The notes beneath the pieces are model-generated. The model made no database searches. It was not told the origin of the DNA and saw only the letters and a list, made by a program, of their open reading frames with translations. Below, in pieces: positions 1-12,316 of a DNA stretch of 64,000 nucleotides. The stretch lies in assembly GCF_018873765.1 (NCBI RefSeq), contig NC_057918.1, positions 10,982,862 through 11,046,861 on the forward strand, written 5' to 3'. Source of the stretch: Telopea speciosissima. Its lineage: Eukaryota > Streptophyta > Magnoliopsida > Proteales > Proteaceae. Position numbers and translations under genes: made by a program. Numbering within the stretch: the stretch's first letter is position 1; each line of letters starts with the position of its first letter.

Positions 1-3000
1 CATGTAAACAGATAAAATATCTGATCCATATCCGTGTTCGTATCTGTTTAGCACTATCCGAATCCGTCCGATAGCTAATCAGATGCGAATGCGGATATAG
101 CACTATCCGAGTCGAATCCGATCCATATACAGCTCTAGGTTAATTTTAATCCTTAATAAAGCGGATGTCATAGTACTCTTTGTTTAATATAACGAATAAT
201 CCGGTTACAATATTTTATGCGATCATATGATAATACCTCTTTATTGTAATATGGAAGATGCTACTGACAAATCAGCTTCCCCTTTAATAATAATAAGCTT
301 TTCAAAGCACTGCTGTAACATGTGGCTTGCGAAAGCTATTTGGATTGTGGGAAAACTACCATTTGGAATTGTTTGTGCGTCTCGACGAGATTCGGTCTCC
401 TAAAACCAACTGGTCTTTAAACTTTGTTTATTGAAGAATTAAAATTTTTATTATTTTTAGGAAAATGTTCCACCACATTATTGTTAATATCACCTTCTCA
501 CCGAGTTTTTCTTCTATTGTTTTTTCTCCCTTATGGTCTTACCATGATCATGTACGCCTTATGTAAATGGAATTATTATTTTTTTATCGTCATTGATGTG
601 TCATAAAAGACACATTTTTTAGGGAAAAAAGCATTGCTTGGTCTATAATTCCTATGCTCAAACATAGGAGTACTTGAAATTACCACTCCACCCCCTCTAA
701 AATCAAAGATCTTATTCATTTTAATGGCCGGTATACACTTTCTTTGACCCTATAATAGTGTAGGAGACCAGGCAGCAATCTCTTGCCTATTTTATGAATT
801 GGAGTAGGAGAATGACACTAAAATCCGGGTAAAATGCCACAGCCTTGTGGGTTCCACAAGTCACCATCAGCAACAGCAAGTTATATGCACATTCATGAAC
901 AGTTTCAATATTTTGAGATAACAAATTTTTTTCTTCCTTTTTCGAATAGATGTGTGTTAAATAAATAAATATATAAGTAAAGAAAAGTATGTTCAACCTT
1001 ACATTTGTAAATATAACGAGATTCAAGCGTAGATTGTAGGAAAATAAATTGTCTTTAATCCCCAACTCATGGTCGTGAAATTAAGTAATTAGTTGACTGC
1101 CAACTAATAAAAGATATTTAAATCTCAGTCCAAACCCTGTTCGAACTCAAGATGGATTCGAGTCGGCAAAGCCAAACTTGCACCCTAAAGTGAAATATTA
1201 TTGTCAAAGGTCTTTTGTTATTTTTCCAAATCTATCAGGACACCTTTTTCTTCATTTGATAGAAAATCTTGGTTTTTCTTTCTTATTTCTATTTCTATAT
1301 CTGATGTTTCTATTTTTTTTCTTTCTTCCAAGGATACAATTATAAACTTAATATCCTTTTATATACTGCAATGAGAGTGAAACCTAATATATAATACCCC
1401 TCATAACTACCACTTTTCCATTGTTTCAAACATGGATGGCAACCCTCGATCCAATTTACCAAACGATTACATTACAATTTTTCATTACTCACATCCATGT
1501 CCCAGTTAGATACTTAGATATTGTCCAATTCAATACTAACATTCATAATTCTACCCAAAAAAAAATAAAAAATTTACTAACATTCTTAATTATAAATTGA
1601 TACTTTAACGACTTGATGGCTACGGATGGGAATTTTTTTTTTTTAAATTAAACTTATAAAAAATAAGTAGATAAAATTTGTTGGCATCTTTTGTACGCAC
1701 AACTGTAAACAATTGAAAATTTTGGAAAAAGAATAACAATTTTAGGTTTATGGATACACAAGGCATGTTAATGATACTAAATTCTAATGAAGTCATGATA
1801 TGCAACCATGTACAACTGTACAAGGGATGACATTGATACGGAAATGAGTCACATAGGAGGCAATGAAGTAGAGAATACAATTCACTAGTGGAACGAAACA
1901 ATCAAACAACTAGACTGAGCGCAATTGCTAGTGCAGCTGGTTTGAGGCTAGTGCAGAGCCTAGCCCTCAAGAGGTCGCTCGAAACCTCTTGTTTCCCATT
2001 TAGTTGAGGATCCACCCCACCAAAAAATGGGCTAAATTATCTAGATATGCAAGATAAGAAAATGATTTACAAAATAAATGAGTAAGAAAATTAATTACAA
2101 AATAAAGGATCTGATTTGCTAATCCTGTTTCATGTTACATTTCTACCCATAGTTAGGTAAAACGGAAATGGAAAAAAATTTGTTCGGTACGATACGTTAA
2201 AAACGATTTAATTAAAAATCAAATAGCAAGAATTGAAAAAACAGATAGTCTAGGTTTTAAATGTTTAGATTTAGACAATACTAGTATGCATCAAGAACAC
2301 TAGTGAAAGTAAGTTTGGTAACAAGTTTAATTTAAGTTCTATTTGACACTAAAGATCCAAGTGTTGTTAGGTGTCTCTGTCTCTCTCTCATTTTCATGTT
2401 TGGAACCTAATTAAAGGAGATGCAGAATTCTGTAGATAAATTAGGATATCATGGGGGGTTGAGAATTGGGATTGAAAAGGACTAACGGGGTGATAAGGTG
2501 ATGTTGACAAATCATGTAATTTGTATTTGATGAGGGCTAGAGAAGATTTTTTATTTTGTCAGATTATAATGAGGGCCCATAGGCTACTAACGATGAAAGC
2601 CAAATGGATTTTAATCCCCTTCAATTCCCTAAAAATGTGCAGCGGTAGTTCGGGGTAGAGATGTCGACATCTAACAATTCGAACATCCAACGGTTCGAAT
2701 TGGATTATGCAGCAGTTAGCATATGTACTTGGATCACCACGCTTAGTTTTTGAGCTTTCTATTGTAGTAATGGTTCGAGGAATTGGAATTGGATTGTCAA
2801 TTCTAGTCGAATTCAATTGTCACCTTGTCGAATCAGATCCCAATCCTGATTCATCTTGTAGCTTAATTCCTTGATTTTTGCATGATGATCGTGTGTCCAA
2901 TTTGTCCAATGCATGGTGGACATGTGGCACAAAGGCCATGTGACCATAGTTGGAAAATCGAGTTTTGATTAGGGTAAATCACTTGAGTCAAGTCAAAATT

Positions 3001-3830
3001 TTGGAAACCTTGGTCAAGAGTAGTATAGACTAAGCTAGGCCCGCTAGAGTAAAAAATGGTGAGACTTGGTCAAATATCCTTTGAGCCAAATAGTCAGGAC
3101 AAATTTGGCTTTAGTCACTTTTCAAAAAATCATAAAACCCTTCACTAAAGTTCACTTAAAAATTGAGTTGAGTAAAATGGTAAATCTATATTCTAAAACA
3201 GTAAAAAACCCTCAACTCTTCAATTTCCTTTTGTTGTTCAATACTATAAACTTAAAATGCATTGAACTATGATTATTTGATTTTTACTTTTTTTTTTCTT
3301 CTGATTTTCTCATATTTTCTGATTTTTTACTAATTTATACATATTTATTGTATTAAAAAATAAAAAATAATGTGACACACTTTGACTGAGTTTGACAAGA
3401 CCAAGTAACCAGATTATTCTAAACGACAAGTGGGTTAGAAAACCTGATTTTCCAACTATGCATGTGAGTATTTTGCAAACAAAAAAAAAAAACAGAAAAT
3501 TTGCATGTAACTATGTGAGTAAGCAACATTCTGTTGAATTTTTTTTTTTTTCTTTCTTTAAGAGAATGAATTAAAAAACCCATGTTGGTAAGCGTTGCTA
3601 CACCACATGTAGCTGGGCGTAGGATCCACGCGCTTTTTTTGTTGGGTCTTTCATCATTGTCAGTGGAGGGTGGGCGGGGGTGAGACAGTGAGAGGAGAGT
3701 TAAGTGAAGCGGTGAGAAGGAGCGATGGAGTGAGTGAGTACTGAGTGGTCCATCCATCCCTTCTTCCCCGGTTGCATGCTAATACAATATTAATGGTACA
3801 TTTACTTCGCTTCCATCTCAAACCAAAACC
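1..3830. other. Intergenic, no gene recognised
   Basis: AT-rich tract with only short chance reading frames. The first 130 bases are a degenerate series of 'tccgatcc/atccgaatccg' motifs, a texture common at the ends of old plant transposable elements. Poly-A/T runs and a possible SINE (listed separately) are the only other structure noted. The last ~200 bases contain a purine-rich block (3660-3730) that probably belongs to the promoter of the following IQD gene. Confidence 0.6.
1915..2035 (+). repeat. Possible tRNA-derived SINE fragment
   Basis: A box-like motif (TAGTGCAGCTGG, 1929-1940) is followed about 40 bases later by a B box-like motif (GCTCGAAACC, near 1977-1987), the arrangement of an RNA polymerase III internal promoter in tRNA-derived SINEs. 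No clear 3' tail or target duplication was found, so this is tentative. Confidence 0.25.
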
Positions 3831-3831
3831 T

Positions 3832-5067
3832 CTTTCTCTCTCTCTCTCTCTCTCTGTGTCTCTCACACGCACTCACACATAAAACAGGGACACTCGGAGA
3901 AATCTGTTTTCGTTGTGTTTGTTTTTTTGCTCGTAATATTTGGTAACATGTTCTTCAGATCTCTTAATAACAATGTTTGTTCTGTTCCCTCTGCATTTCT
4001 TATGTTGGTTTGGAGTCCAGGAATGATAGATTTACAGCTTCGAAGGAGTTCATTTGTCTGGTAAGTTTCAGATCTGGTGCGCTTTCTGTTACCTTCTTTC
4101 TTTGATGCTTCAATTTCCTTTTCTTCCTCTGATTTTTGATTTTTTTCCTTCCTGGTTTTGGTGGAAGATTTGTTGATTTTGGTCGGAGCGAATCTCTTTC
4201 TAGTTTGAGTTTTAATCCTTTGGTTTTGTTCAATAGTACATTAACCCAAATTTTTTTTATTGAACTGATGTCGGCGGGATTTTGAAATGTTTTAGCCCTT
4301 CTTTTTATAGCTTGTGTAAAGAAAATTTGGGGGTGGGGGGGGGGGGTGCTTTTTGTTTTAAAATTTCACTTTTAAGTCCGGTGAGTATGATCATAATGGC
4401 CGTGAATTGTCTTGTGGTCAATTTGGAGTTTGGGAGTAATCTGTCTATTTGTTTTGGGCGCTTGTTCATAGCTAGGGATTTCCCTAGCCCTGCATTTTGT
4501 CTTAAGTGGAATGTGGGTGTGTTTGTTTTAGACTTTACTAAAGTTTAATGAATTTATTTATTAATTTTTGATATTCTAAGTGTTATTTTACATGATGGTG
4601 CCTGCAAGTAGCTGGTTTTACTTGTGATTGGGTTTCCTTCTGTTCATTAATCAATGGGCAAGTTTTTACTCGATCTCAAGGTGTGTACAGGAGATTTCTG
4701 TTCGGTGGACTGTTTGGTCTTGAGGGTTTTTTTATTTAATTTTTTTGGGGGGAGTTTTCAAGCTGGTGTAAAGATATTTAAAATGTCCGGTTTATGACTA
4801 GTAATTTCCTTGGGTGAGAGTTCCCAAAAGAATAAAAGAATGGAAAATTTCATTGGGTGGGACTTTTGATGTTTTGAAAGAGATTGTATGTGATATCATG
4901 GTTGTGGTAGCCAACATGATTAGATTGGATCAAGGCGATTTGCTATAAAAGTCAGAGGTTGTTGTGTAGCCTGTTTGTAGTAATGGAACTCCTGAGCTTT
5001 AATTTATGTGACACCATGCAGGGCTTGAAAATCAGGTTTTAAAAGTTCTGTATCTCAGCTACTTGCA
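3832..5067 (+). promoter_or_regulatory. 5' leader of the IQD gene with a 5'UTR intron
   Basis: A CT microsatellite (3832-3856) and mixed CT/CA tract mark the likely transcription start region. A leader exon appears to end at 4060, followed by GTAAGT at 4061. A matching acceptor (ATGCAG) ends at 5021, giving a 961-base intron in the 5'UTR. The leader resumes at 5022 and reaches the ATG at 5068. 5'UTR introns are common in IQD genes. Donor and acceptor are good matches to consensus, but the start site is not defined by the sequence. Confidence 0.55.
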
Positions 5068-5810
5068 ATGGGTAAGTCCCCGGGGAAATGGATCAAGACC
5101 CTTCTATTTGGAAAGAAAGCATCAAAGTCTAGTTTGTCAAAAGGACGGGAGGTTTTGGTAAGTTCTTTCATCTGCTGCTTGTCGTCATCATTGTTAATTT
5201 GTACTGCTGCTTCTACTAGTACTGCTAGTCTCCGTTTCCCCCCCTTGCTGTGAATTACCATGCTTTTATAAAGCTTGTCACTTGTGCGGTTTGAGAGAGG
5301 TCCTTGCTGAATAAGGGAATAATTTATTATATAAATGACTAATTTGTGGCCCATCTAATGGAATTAAGGAATTTTGAGAAGTTGGCGACTTCTTTTTTGT
5401 GCCATTTTTTGAAGTATATGCACTTGTTATCGAGTAAGATTCGACTCCTGAACAACTTACATTTTGTTAGGGATGATATATTACATAAAGAGCTAATTTG
5501 TGGCCCATCTAATGGAATTAAGGAATATTGAGAAGTTGGTGAATTCTTATATGCACTTACTTTTTTAAAGTATATGTACTTGTTCTTGAGAAATATGATT
5601 CAAACTCCTGAAAGTCTTACATTTATTGTTTTCGTCTCATATATTACAATACTGATTGTTGTGTTTTCTACACTGCAACTTCGCCTGTAAAGTTGATTAG
5701 ATGTGATATAAGTGAATTTCTATCAAGCCTTTATTTTGATGTTTCTTGTTTGGCCATCCTATTGGACTACTGATTTTACTACTGCCATCTTGGATGTGGT
5801 CAAGAGATGC

Positions 5811-5866
<56 letters not shown>

Positions 5867-8800
5867 ACATATGTTCACTCTCTATTCTTGTGGATTGTGA
5901 TGTTCACTGAGGAAGTTTATGTGTTATATATATCTTTAGAGAGCAGTCGGCAGTGTAAGTTGCAGGGATGTGTTGAGTACTTGAGTGTTGTTGTGTGTTG
6001 ATATACATCGTTATTTCCCTTACAGCTTGAGCTTTTGGGATAAGTGGTTGTAATACTGAGCAAGTGATATGGGTTGTGCTTTCATTCTACATCGTACATT
6101 TGTCTGCTGATGCATCAATTTAGACCAAGTGGTGGACACCCATTAGGATGGTGCACCAAACATATGGTGGTCTCAGGTCTGATAACTCCTATTTGATAGT
6201 TGATAGATCCTGTTTAATGGACAACAGATGTTCGTTTCTCATTGTCGGACAATCAATTCAAAAACCTTGTGTAGCAGTAATGGTGATGCAATCACGGGTT
6301 CATTTTGTTACCCGGTGAAAACTCCTCAGTTCATTTTGTTATGGCATTGCCTGACAAGTTCCTGGATGACTACTGTAAAGGTTATGCTATCCCACATTGA
6401 TGATAGTGACAATATTGAATATATTGTTGAGCTGAAGCTTTTATCTATGCCTTTTAATAGACTAATTTTATGTCAACCGTTAATTTGAATTACCAGAAAC
6501 AGTGGTATCCTGAATAATTTTTTTGGGGGCTGAAGTATTGAGGTTCTGCACATTTTTGCCAACTCGTTTCTCATTCAGCTGTGACTAGTTTCCATTGGTT
6601 ACCTGTTGCTTTTCTTGTCAAATAATGTTGTTTAAATCAAGCTTTTGCGTTCAGTTTGACTGATGTTCTTCGTTGTGTATGATTAGTAATACTTTGACTG
6701 AGAATGTGACATTTCTAATTGTACTTTATTATTATGTGAAGCAAACTGCAAATGAGAATGGGTCTTGGGTTGCTGCCAAGGCCTCAGGAGTTGAAGCAGC
6801 TGTGGATCCTCCATTGATTTCACATGTGACACCTGGTACAACTGACGGAAATGGGGGAAACTCGACATTGGAAAAGGGGGTGCCTTCCAATTTACAGTGT
6901 GATGCTGAGGTATTGCCCGGAAATCAGGATCCAGATTCCCACAGAACCGCAGGTCCTGAGGCAGCAAATGATCCAGAAAGAGTCAGGCAAGAACAAGCGG
7001 CCACAAAGGCACAGGCTGCTTTTAGGGGTTATTTGGTAATTTACTGTTTCTGCATTAAAGGGTTATTTGGTAATTTTTGCTTTTTTCTTGGTAACTTCTA
7101 GCCATAGTTCAAAACTTCGCCGCAATCTCGGCTGAATTTCGCTAGTTTTGAAATGCCTGAGACGAAACAGGCTGCGAAACCCAGAAGCAGCATAATTTTG
7201 GTCGAAATTTCACTAATTGTGGCCAAAATTTCACTAATTTCAATCACCAAAATGCACTGTTTTGTTGAAATTTTGACCATTTTGGTCATTTCATCCGTTT
7301 GCCCCCGAAATGGCCAAGCAAAACTCACGGAAAAAATGCATTGTTTCGGTTGTAAATTTCGTTAATTTCCGTCTAACCGAACGACACTGAAATATGAGTT
7401 TTTGAACTATGCTTCCAGTTCGGTTCTTCTACAACCTCTCATTTGACATTCGATTCTGGTAGCGGCATTTCATGTATTTCACTGCTACATGAAATTCATG
7501 AAACTACTGTTTGGAGGCTTTGACTAGCACTTGTTTCTTTAACCATGCATCTGAAGATTGGCAATGTCTTGTGGGATGAGCTGAGCCCTCAAGCATTGGC
7601 ATAGATTGTTTAGCTGCATGAGATTTAGTTTGCTAGTGTAGGCTAGGCTCATTGAAATGTTGAATTCCAAGTTAAAAGAAAATAGATAACATATATGTTT
7701 TTAGGCTAGGCTCATTGAAATGTTGAATCCCAAGTTAAAACAAAATAAAGAGCATATGCGTTTTTTTAAGTGAATCAATAAATGAATATATGTGATTGTA
7801 TGAGGCGGAGGTTTCTCGATCTACTATCTTACTTTTTTGAAGAAAGACAAAAGTCTTCTTTATATACACCATTTTCAGTCATAGAATCCTTTAGGAAGAA
7901 ATACAATTTTAGAATTTATTAAACTTGTCTTATATAGTAGAACCAACGTCTTAGGGAAACAGAAGATGACATATATATATATATATATATATATTATCAT
8001 GAGGGAATTGAGGTGATATGGATGCAAAAACTGGAAAGGAATACTTGTTTTCTTTCGAAGTAAGTTTTGTTCTTGGTTTGTGATTGAGGGCCAAAAGGTT
8101 TGGGGTTGGTGACTCTTGCTTTTCTTTCGGGATCCTTGGGTTGTGAGTGTAAGTACTATTCTTTATATATTAAGGAAAATAACTATTTTATTTTTCTTTA
8201 TACTCCCCGACCCACCTTTTTCTTATTTCATTATGTTGAGGCCCACTGAGTCATTTTGGATTGAGATTGTGTATTTGCATTCGATGACTGACTCAAGTTC
8301 CTTGTGCTTTCTGCATTATTGGTCTATCATGAGACTAAGCCTAGTCCATGATGGACCCGACCTGAGTTTTGCAAAACTTGAGGTGTAAGCCTTAAAAATT
8401 AAATAAAGTAAGGCCAAATGTTCTCTGTGCCAGGGGCGCAGGCTGCGCCCAGACACATGGGGGTGGGCGAAATGATCACCCTGCCCCCCTGAATGGCAGG
8501 CCCATGTGTTTGGGCGCAAGCTGCGCTGCGGCACAGAGAACATCAGCCCATAAAGTAATTATGAAAATTCTCAAATTTAAAATTTAGAATAGACTAAGCA
8601 TAATTGGTTCTGAAAGTAGTGAAGACTAATATGCATGTAGCATGAAGGCATAGCTTGGTTGGACCACTGGTCTTAGTACCAAAGTTTGTCCTCTGAGCAC
8701 GAATCGTTTATAGAAATTCTCCTTTCATCTCCCTTGCTTGCCCTTCTTTTGGAGTCAAGTGACAATCAGACATCAATCTCCAGCTTTGGCTGCGGACCTT

Positions 8801-11800
8801 GTCTATTGAGTTGATATAAAATTAATGAGCTTTTATAATATTATTCTATTTATTTTTTTGAAGCTTTATCGGTTTTTTGTTATAAAGTAAATAATTGCCA
8901 ATTCCTTAGTACTCCCTTCCTCTACACCTTTTGCTTTCAACTCAGTTTCTGTATAATTCTACAATTTGGGCAATTATATGATTTGTACTCATGTAAGCAA
9001 TGTATTGTGAAGGCTCGTCGGGCATTTCGAGCTTTAAAGGGCATCATAAGGCTGCAGGCACTTATCCGAGGGCACCTTGTGAGGAGGCAAGCTGTTGCTA
9101 CTTTACGCTGTATGAAGGGGATTGTAAGGTTTCAGGCAGTAGTTCGTGGTCGAAGAGTCAGAATTTCTGATACTGGTCTTGAGGTGCACAGCAAATGCAA
9201 TGAGATAAAAACTCTGGTAATTTGAAGTACTGCCTGGTAGTTTCATTGTAGTCATAATCTTGGCTACCATTGTGCTTATGAATGGAAAACTCTGTGCTAG
9301 TTTTTCTCTTCCCTAAATATTTCAAGTAAGAAATAGATTTGTAGAAATTAGGATTGTTTAAGTTGATATCAGCCTGCAACGGAGGATGTTTTGGCAATTT
9401 TCCGGAAGATATTCTAATGCTTTAATTTATTCTGAAATCATTTTTTACTGTTTGCACTCTTCTTTTTGTAGTGTGAATCTATTTCACTTTACTCCATCAT
9501 TTCTTTTTCATATATTTGGATATATTTACTGCTAGATATGTTAAATCTTTTGAGTTCTTTTCCCGGGGGAACCTTTCACAACCGCTGGATTTGAAAAAGT
9601 GCTGGGCTCCACCTATGCACTTATGCTACATCCAGCGAGAAAGGTGGTGTGCTCCCACTGTTTGATCATTCCTTTCAGAAAATGTCATTGCTTCTTCAAT
9701 GAATTGTTTTACTAGCTGTTCTGTTCCTTACCCTGTATTTAAATGGATAATATGCCTGCATTTTCCATCAGGAGGCTAAGCACTTGGAACCAATTAGAGT
9801 GAATATAGATCGACGTACAGAGAAGCTGTTAGCAAGTGCTTTTAATAGTAAGGTAAGTTATTTCTTGCACTGCCTTAGATATGGTTCTTCAGAAGGACGG
9901 ACTTGTCTTTATGTATAAATGTGTGAATTGCATACAAGGAAGCTCAAACTATGTATTTTTTTGCAATGGCATTATTCATTAGGGCCACCTTGATCTCAAA
10001 GTTCCTTCATTTCCATGCTTGGGATTGATGGGAACAAAGCCTGGCCTTGAAATGTGCACATAATCTGACTTGGATCAGTATTTCAATATCAAACTGGTAA
10101 ATACATACTACTTGGAAAAAATGTCCATTTCTATATCAAGCCAGGAATGCAGTAAATGGAGGGGGGGGGGGGGGGAAACCAAGTCGGGCAGTTGGTATTG
10201 TCCAAACCGTTCGTCCAATTGGCTTCTGTCGGACTGAATTTTAGATACACCTCATAACTCATCTTTCTGGCTAAGGGTCTCTTAAAAGTAAACCGAAGGA
10301 GAGGATGAATCCACTGCTGTTAGGATTTTTCATAGGAAAACTAAAACAGAGGCAGCGCATTCTGCATCTTAAGATTAAAAAGGGTTTTATTCCATCATCA
10401 TTCTGTTAATTTTACCTCTTTCATTAGGGAGAGGGAAGATGTTGAGATGATTATCTTGGTTATTATTTTCAGACCTGGTTTATACACAAACTTTAAATAA
10501 TGATATTCATGGATAAGCAGTTATTCCCTTGGAAATGCATGAATGAACTGACTTTGTAGTTTTACCCAGTGAGATGATTAGTTTGGACCTATAGGTGTTG
10601 TTACTTCATTGCTTTAACAGATTATTGATGAGACACAAACACTAAAGCATTTTTCCTCTCCATACTTTGTGAAGGATAATAAAAACGTGCTTTACAATAG
10701 GTCTTAGGAGTATGCATGTGAGGATTGTGATGTTGGAGCAACTCCTTTCTCATGCTGTATTTTTTAGCTTCAAGAAGGTTTTGGGAGCAACCCTTCAGCT
10801 GGCTCCTTGTCTTCAATTTATTGGAGCTCATGAGTCAAAATGCCCTATTAGTAGCCTACTTCTGCCTAGTGCATTGTTATGTATAATTAGTGGGAGTGAG
10901 AATGGAACAGTGTGGATACATATCTGAGTTATTTAAGGATTACAAACATCTTGTTTTGTTGACTCTTGAGCTAGCAAATCTCTTTGATGTAACCTATGGA
11001 ATGTCTTCTCACAGTCATACATGTATCTAGGACAGCTTTGTCCCATGCTTTCCCTACTATGCTGATCTTTTTATTAACACCGCATTTTGATAAACAATCG
11101 TAAAAATGATTTGTTTGGTTTTTACTGAATTTGGACGTTCTTTGATTCCACTTGCAATTCTGTGCTGCTTTCTGTTCATTTTGTTTATTTTGGCTGGTTA
11201 CTTATACTGGGGATGTGAGTATGCTTTCTACTTTGATTTTAGCTTCTTGCTTCTATATCCACTGCAATGCCTGTTCGTCTTCAATATGGCCCGGGTGAAC
11301 CTAATTCAGCTTGGAACTGGCTTGAGCGTTGGACTTCTACCCATTTTTGGGGACCACTTCCACAAGCAAAGAAGAGTGCTGATGCTAAACCTCAGGCAAG
11401 GCAGCGTTATCATCAAAGTGCAGACAGTGAACCAGGTCGATCAAAACGTAGTGTCAGGAAGGTCCCTGCTGCAAATGTTGACAATGGATCAATCCATTCT
11501 ACTTCTGAATCTGAAAAACCCAAACGTGGCCAGAGGAAAGTTACAAGCCATCCTGTAGAGTCAGCGCAGGAACATCCCCAAATTGAGCTTGAAAAGGTTA
11601 AGCGCACTCTAAGAAAAGTTTCTACCTCCACAGCTGAGGCTTCTGATCGGGTGGAGGCTGAGATTGAGAAGCCAAAGCGTGTTCTCCGAAAAGTGTCAAG
11701 CCCTGCAGCTGCTGATACTTCAGACCAAGGCATGGGGAATTCTTCTGAGAAGATAAGGAAAGATCCAATAGTAGAGGCACCAAAGATACCTGATGTGGAA

Positions 11801-12316
11801 GCAACTCAAACACCATTGACCTCAGGTGAGCCAGTTGAGAATAATACTGTGACAAATCATGATGAAGGGGATATGCCAGCTTTGGAGAGAAGTGTGCTAG
11901 GTGAGAATATTCCTGCAGCAAATGGGGAATTAAACTCAAAGGAAGATCCCACTAGCAATGGAAACCAGAAAAGCAGCAAGAGGAGAGCTTCCTTTCCAGC
12001 AAAGCAGGAATATCCCGAGAATGGCATACAAAACACACCAACATTGCCAAGTTATATGGCAGCAACTGCATCTGCAAAGGCGAAGCTCAGAGCGCAGGGT
12101 TCCCCTAGGTTTAGTCAAGATGGGGTTGAGAAGGATGGTTTAACAAGGCGGCATTCTCTGCCTTCTTCTACCAATGGGAAATTGAACTCACTTTCACCAC
12201 GGACACAGAGACTGGTTCATGGAAGTGGAAAAGGTGGAGTTAGAGACAGATCACTGTTGTCTTCGGGGGATGGTAATGGTAATGGTAATAAACCTAAAAC
12301 CTTATGGTTTGCCTGA
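5068..12316 (+). CDS. IQ67-domain (IQD) calmodulin-binding protein, IQD31/32-type
   Basis: Five coding exons, all joined in phase 0: 5068-5157, 6742-7035, 9013-9216, 9772-9852 and 11243-12316, giving 580 aa. The N terminus ([17 protein letters not shown]) is the usual basic IQD start. The IQ67 domain spans exons 2-3 at about residues 118-184, with an [15 protein letters not shown] core and further IQ-like repeats ([30 protein letters not shown]). It is interrupted by a phase-0 intron at the position typical of the family. Exon 5 carries the conserved block [17 protein letters not shown] and four basic repeats of the form KxKRxxRKV (about residues 288-380). A C-terminal DUF4005-like segment lies near residues 490-515 ([21 protein letters not shown]). 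Known of the family: IQDs bind calmodulin through the IQ motifs and attach it to microtubules or membranes. Length matches the IQD28-32 subgroup. Introns 1 and 2 carry microsatellites and MITEs, but every exon is open and intact. Confidence 0.93.
5320..5630. repeat. Direct duplication of ~155 bases in IQD intron 1
   Basis: Two adjacent copies (about 5320-5475 and 5477-5630) share the block 'aatttgtggcccatctaatg' and the following 'gaattaagga' and 'gagaagttgg' segments. The copies differ by small indels, indicating an old local duplication. Confidence 0.7.
5807..5864. repeat. Compound (CT)n(CA)n microsatellite
   Basis: About 13 CT units run directly into about 16 CA units inside IQD intron 1. 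Reading frames across it (Leu-Ser and Thr-His repeats) are artefacts of the microsatellite. Confidence 0.95.
7103..7411. mobile_element. MITE-like element with 15-base terminal inverted repeats
   Basis: The left end reads CATAGTTCAAAACT and the right end AGTTTTTGAACTATG, inverted complements apart from one base of length. The 309-base interior is rich in 'gaaattt' and 'aaatttc' palindromic words and has no coding potential. It lies in IQD intron 2, 67 bases after the exon 2 donor. Confidence 0.6.
7645..7770. repeat. Tandem duplication of ~64 bases
   Basis: The block 'aggctcattgaaatgttgaa' and the 40 bases after it occur twice in succession (about 7645-7704 and 7705-7770) with a few substitutions, within IQD intron 2. 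Confidence 0.75.
7972..7994. repeat. (AT)n microsatellite
   Basis: Uninterrupted AT dinucleotides in IQD intron 2. Confidence 0.9.
8418..8543. mobile_element. GC-rich palindromic MITE, copy 1
   Basis: Ends with ATGTTCTCTGTGCC and GGCACAGAGAACAT form a perfect 14-base inverted repeat. Both arms continue as imperfect complements ('cagacacatggg' against 'cccatgtgtttggg'), so the 126-base element can fold into one hairpin. It is far richer in GC than its surroundings. The same family recurs at 15008-15141 and 47909-48031, with a fragment at 23231-23290. Confidence 0.8.

Noticed and set aside
11106..11558. 150-codon frame overlapping the last IQD exon
   Set aside because: Out of phase with the conserved exon and includes intron sequence; the frame from 11243 matches the family.
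11413..11939. Minus-strand frames of about 105 codons opposite the last IQD exon
   Set aside because: Shadows of the coding strand's codon bias, with no homology recognised.
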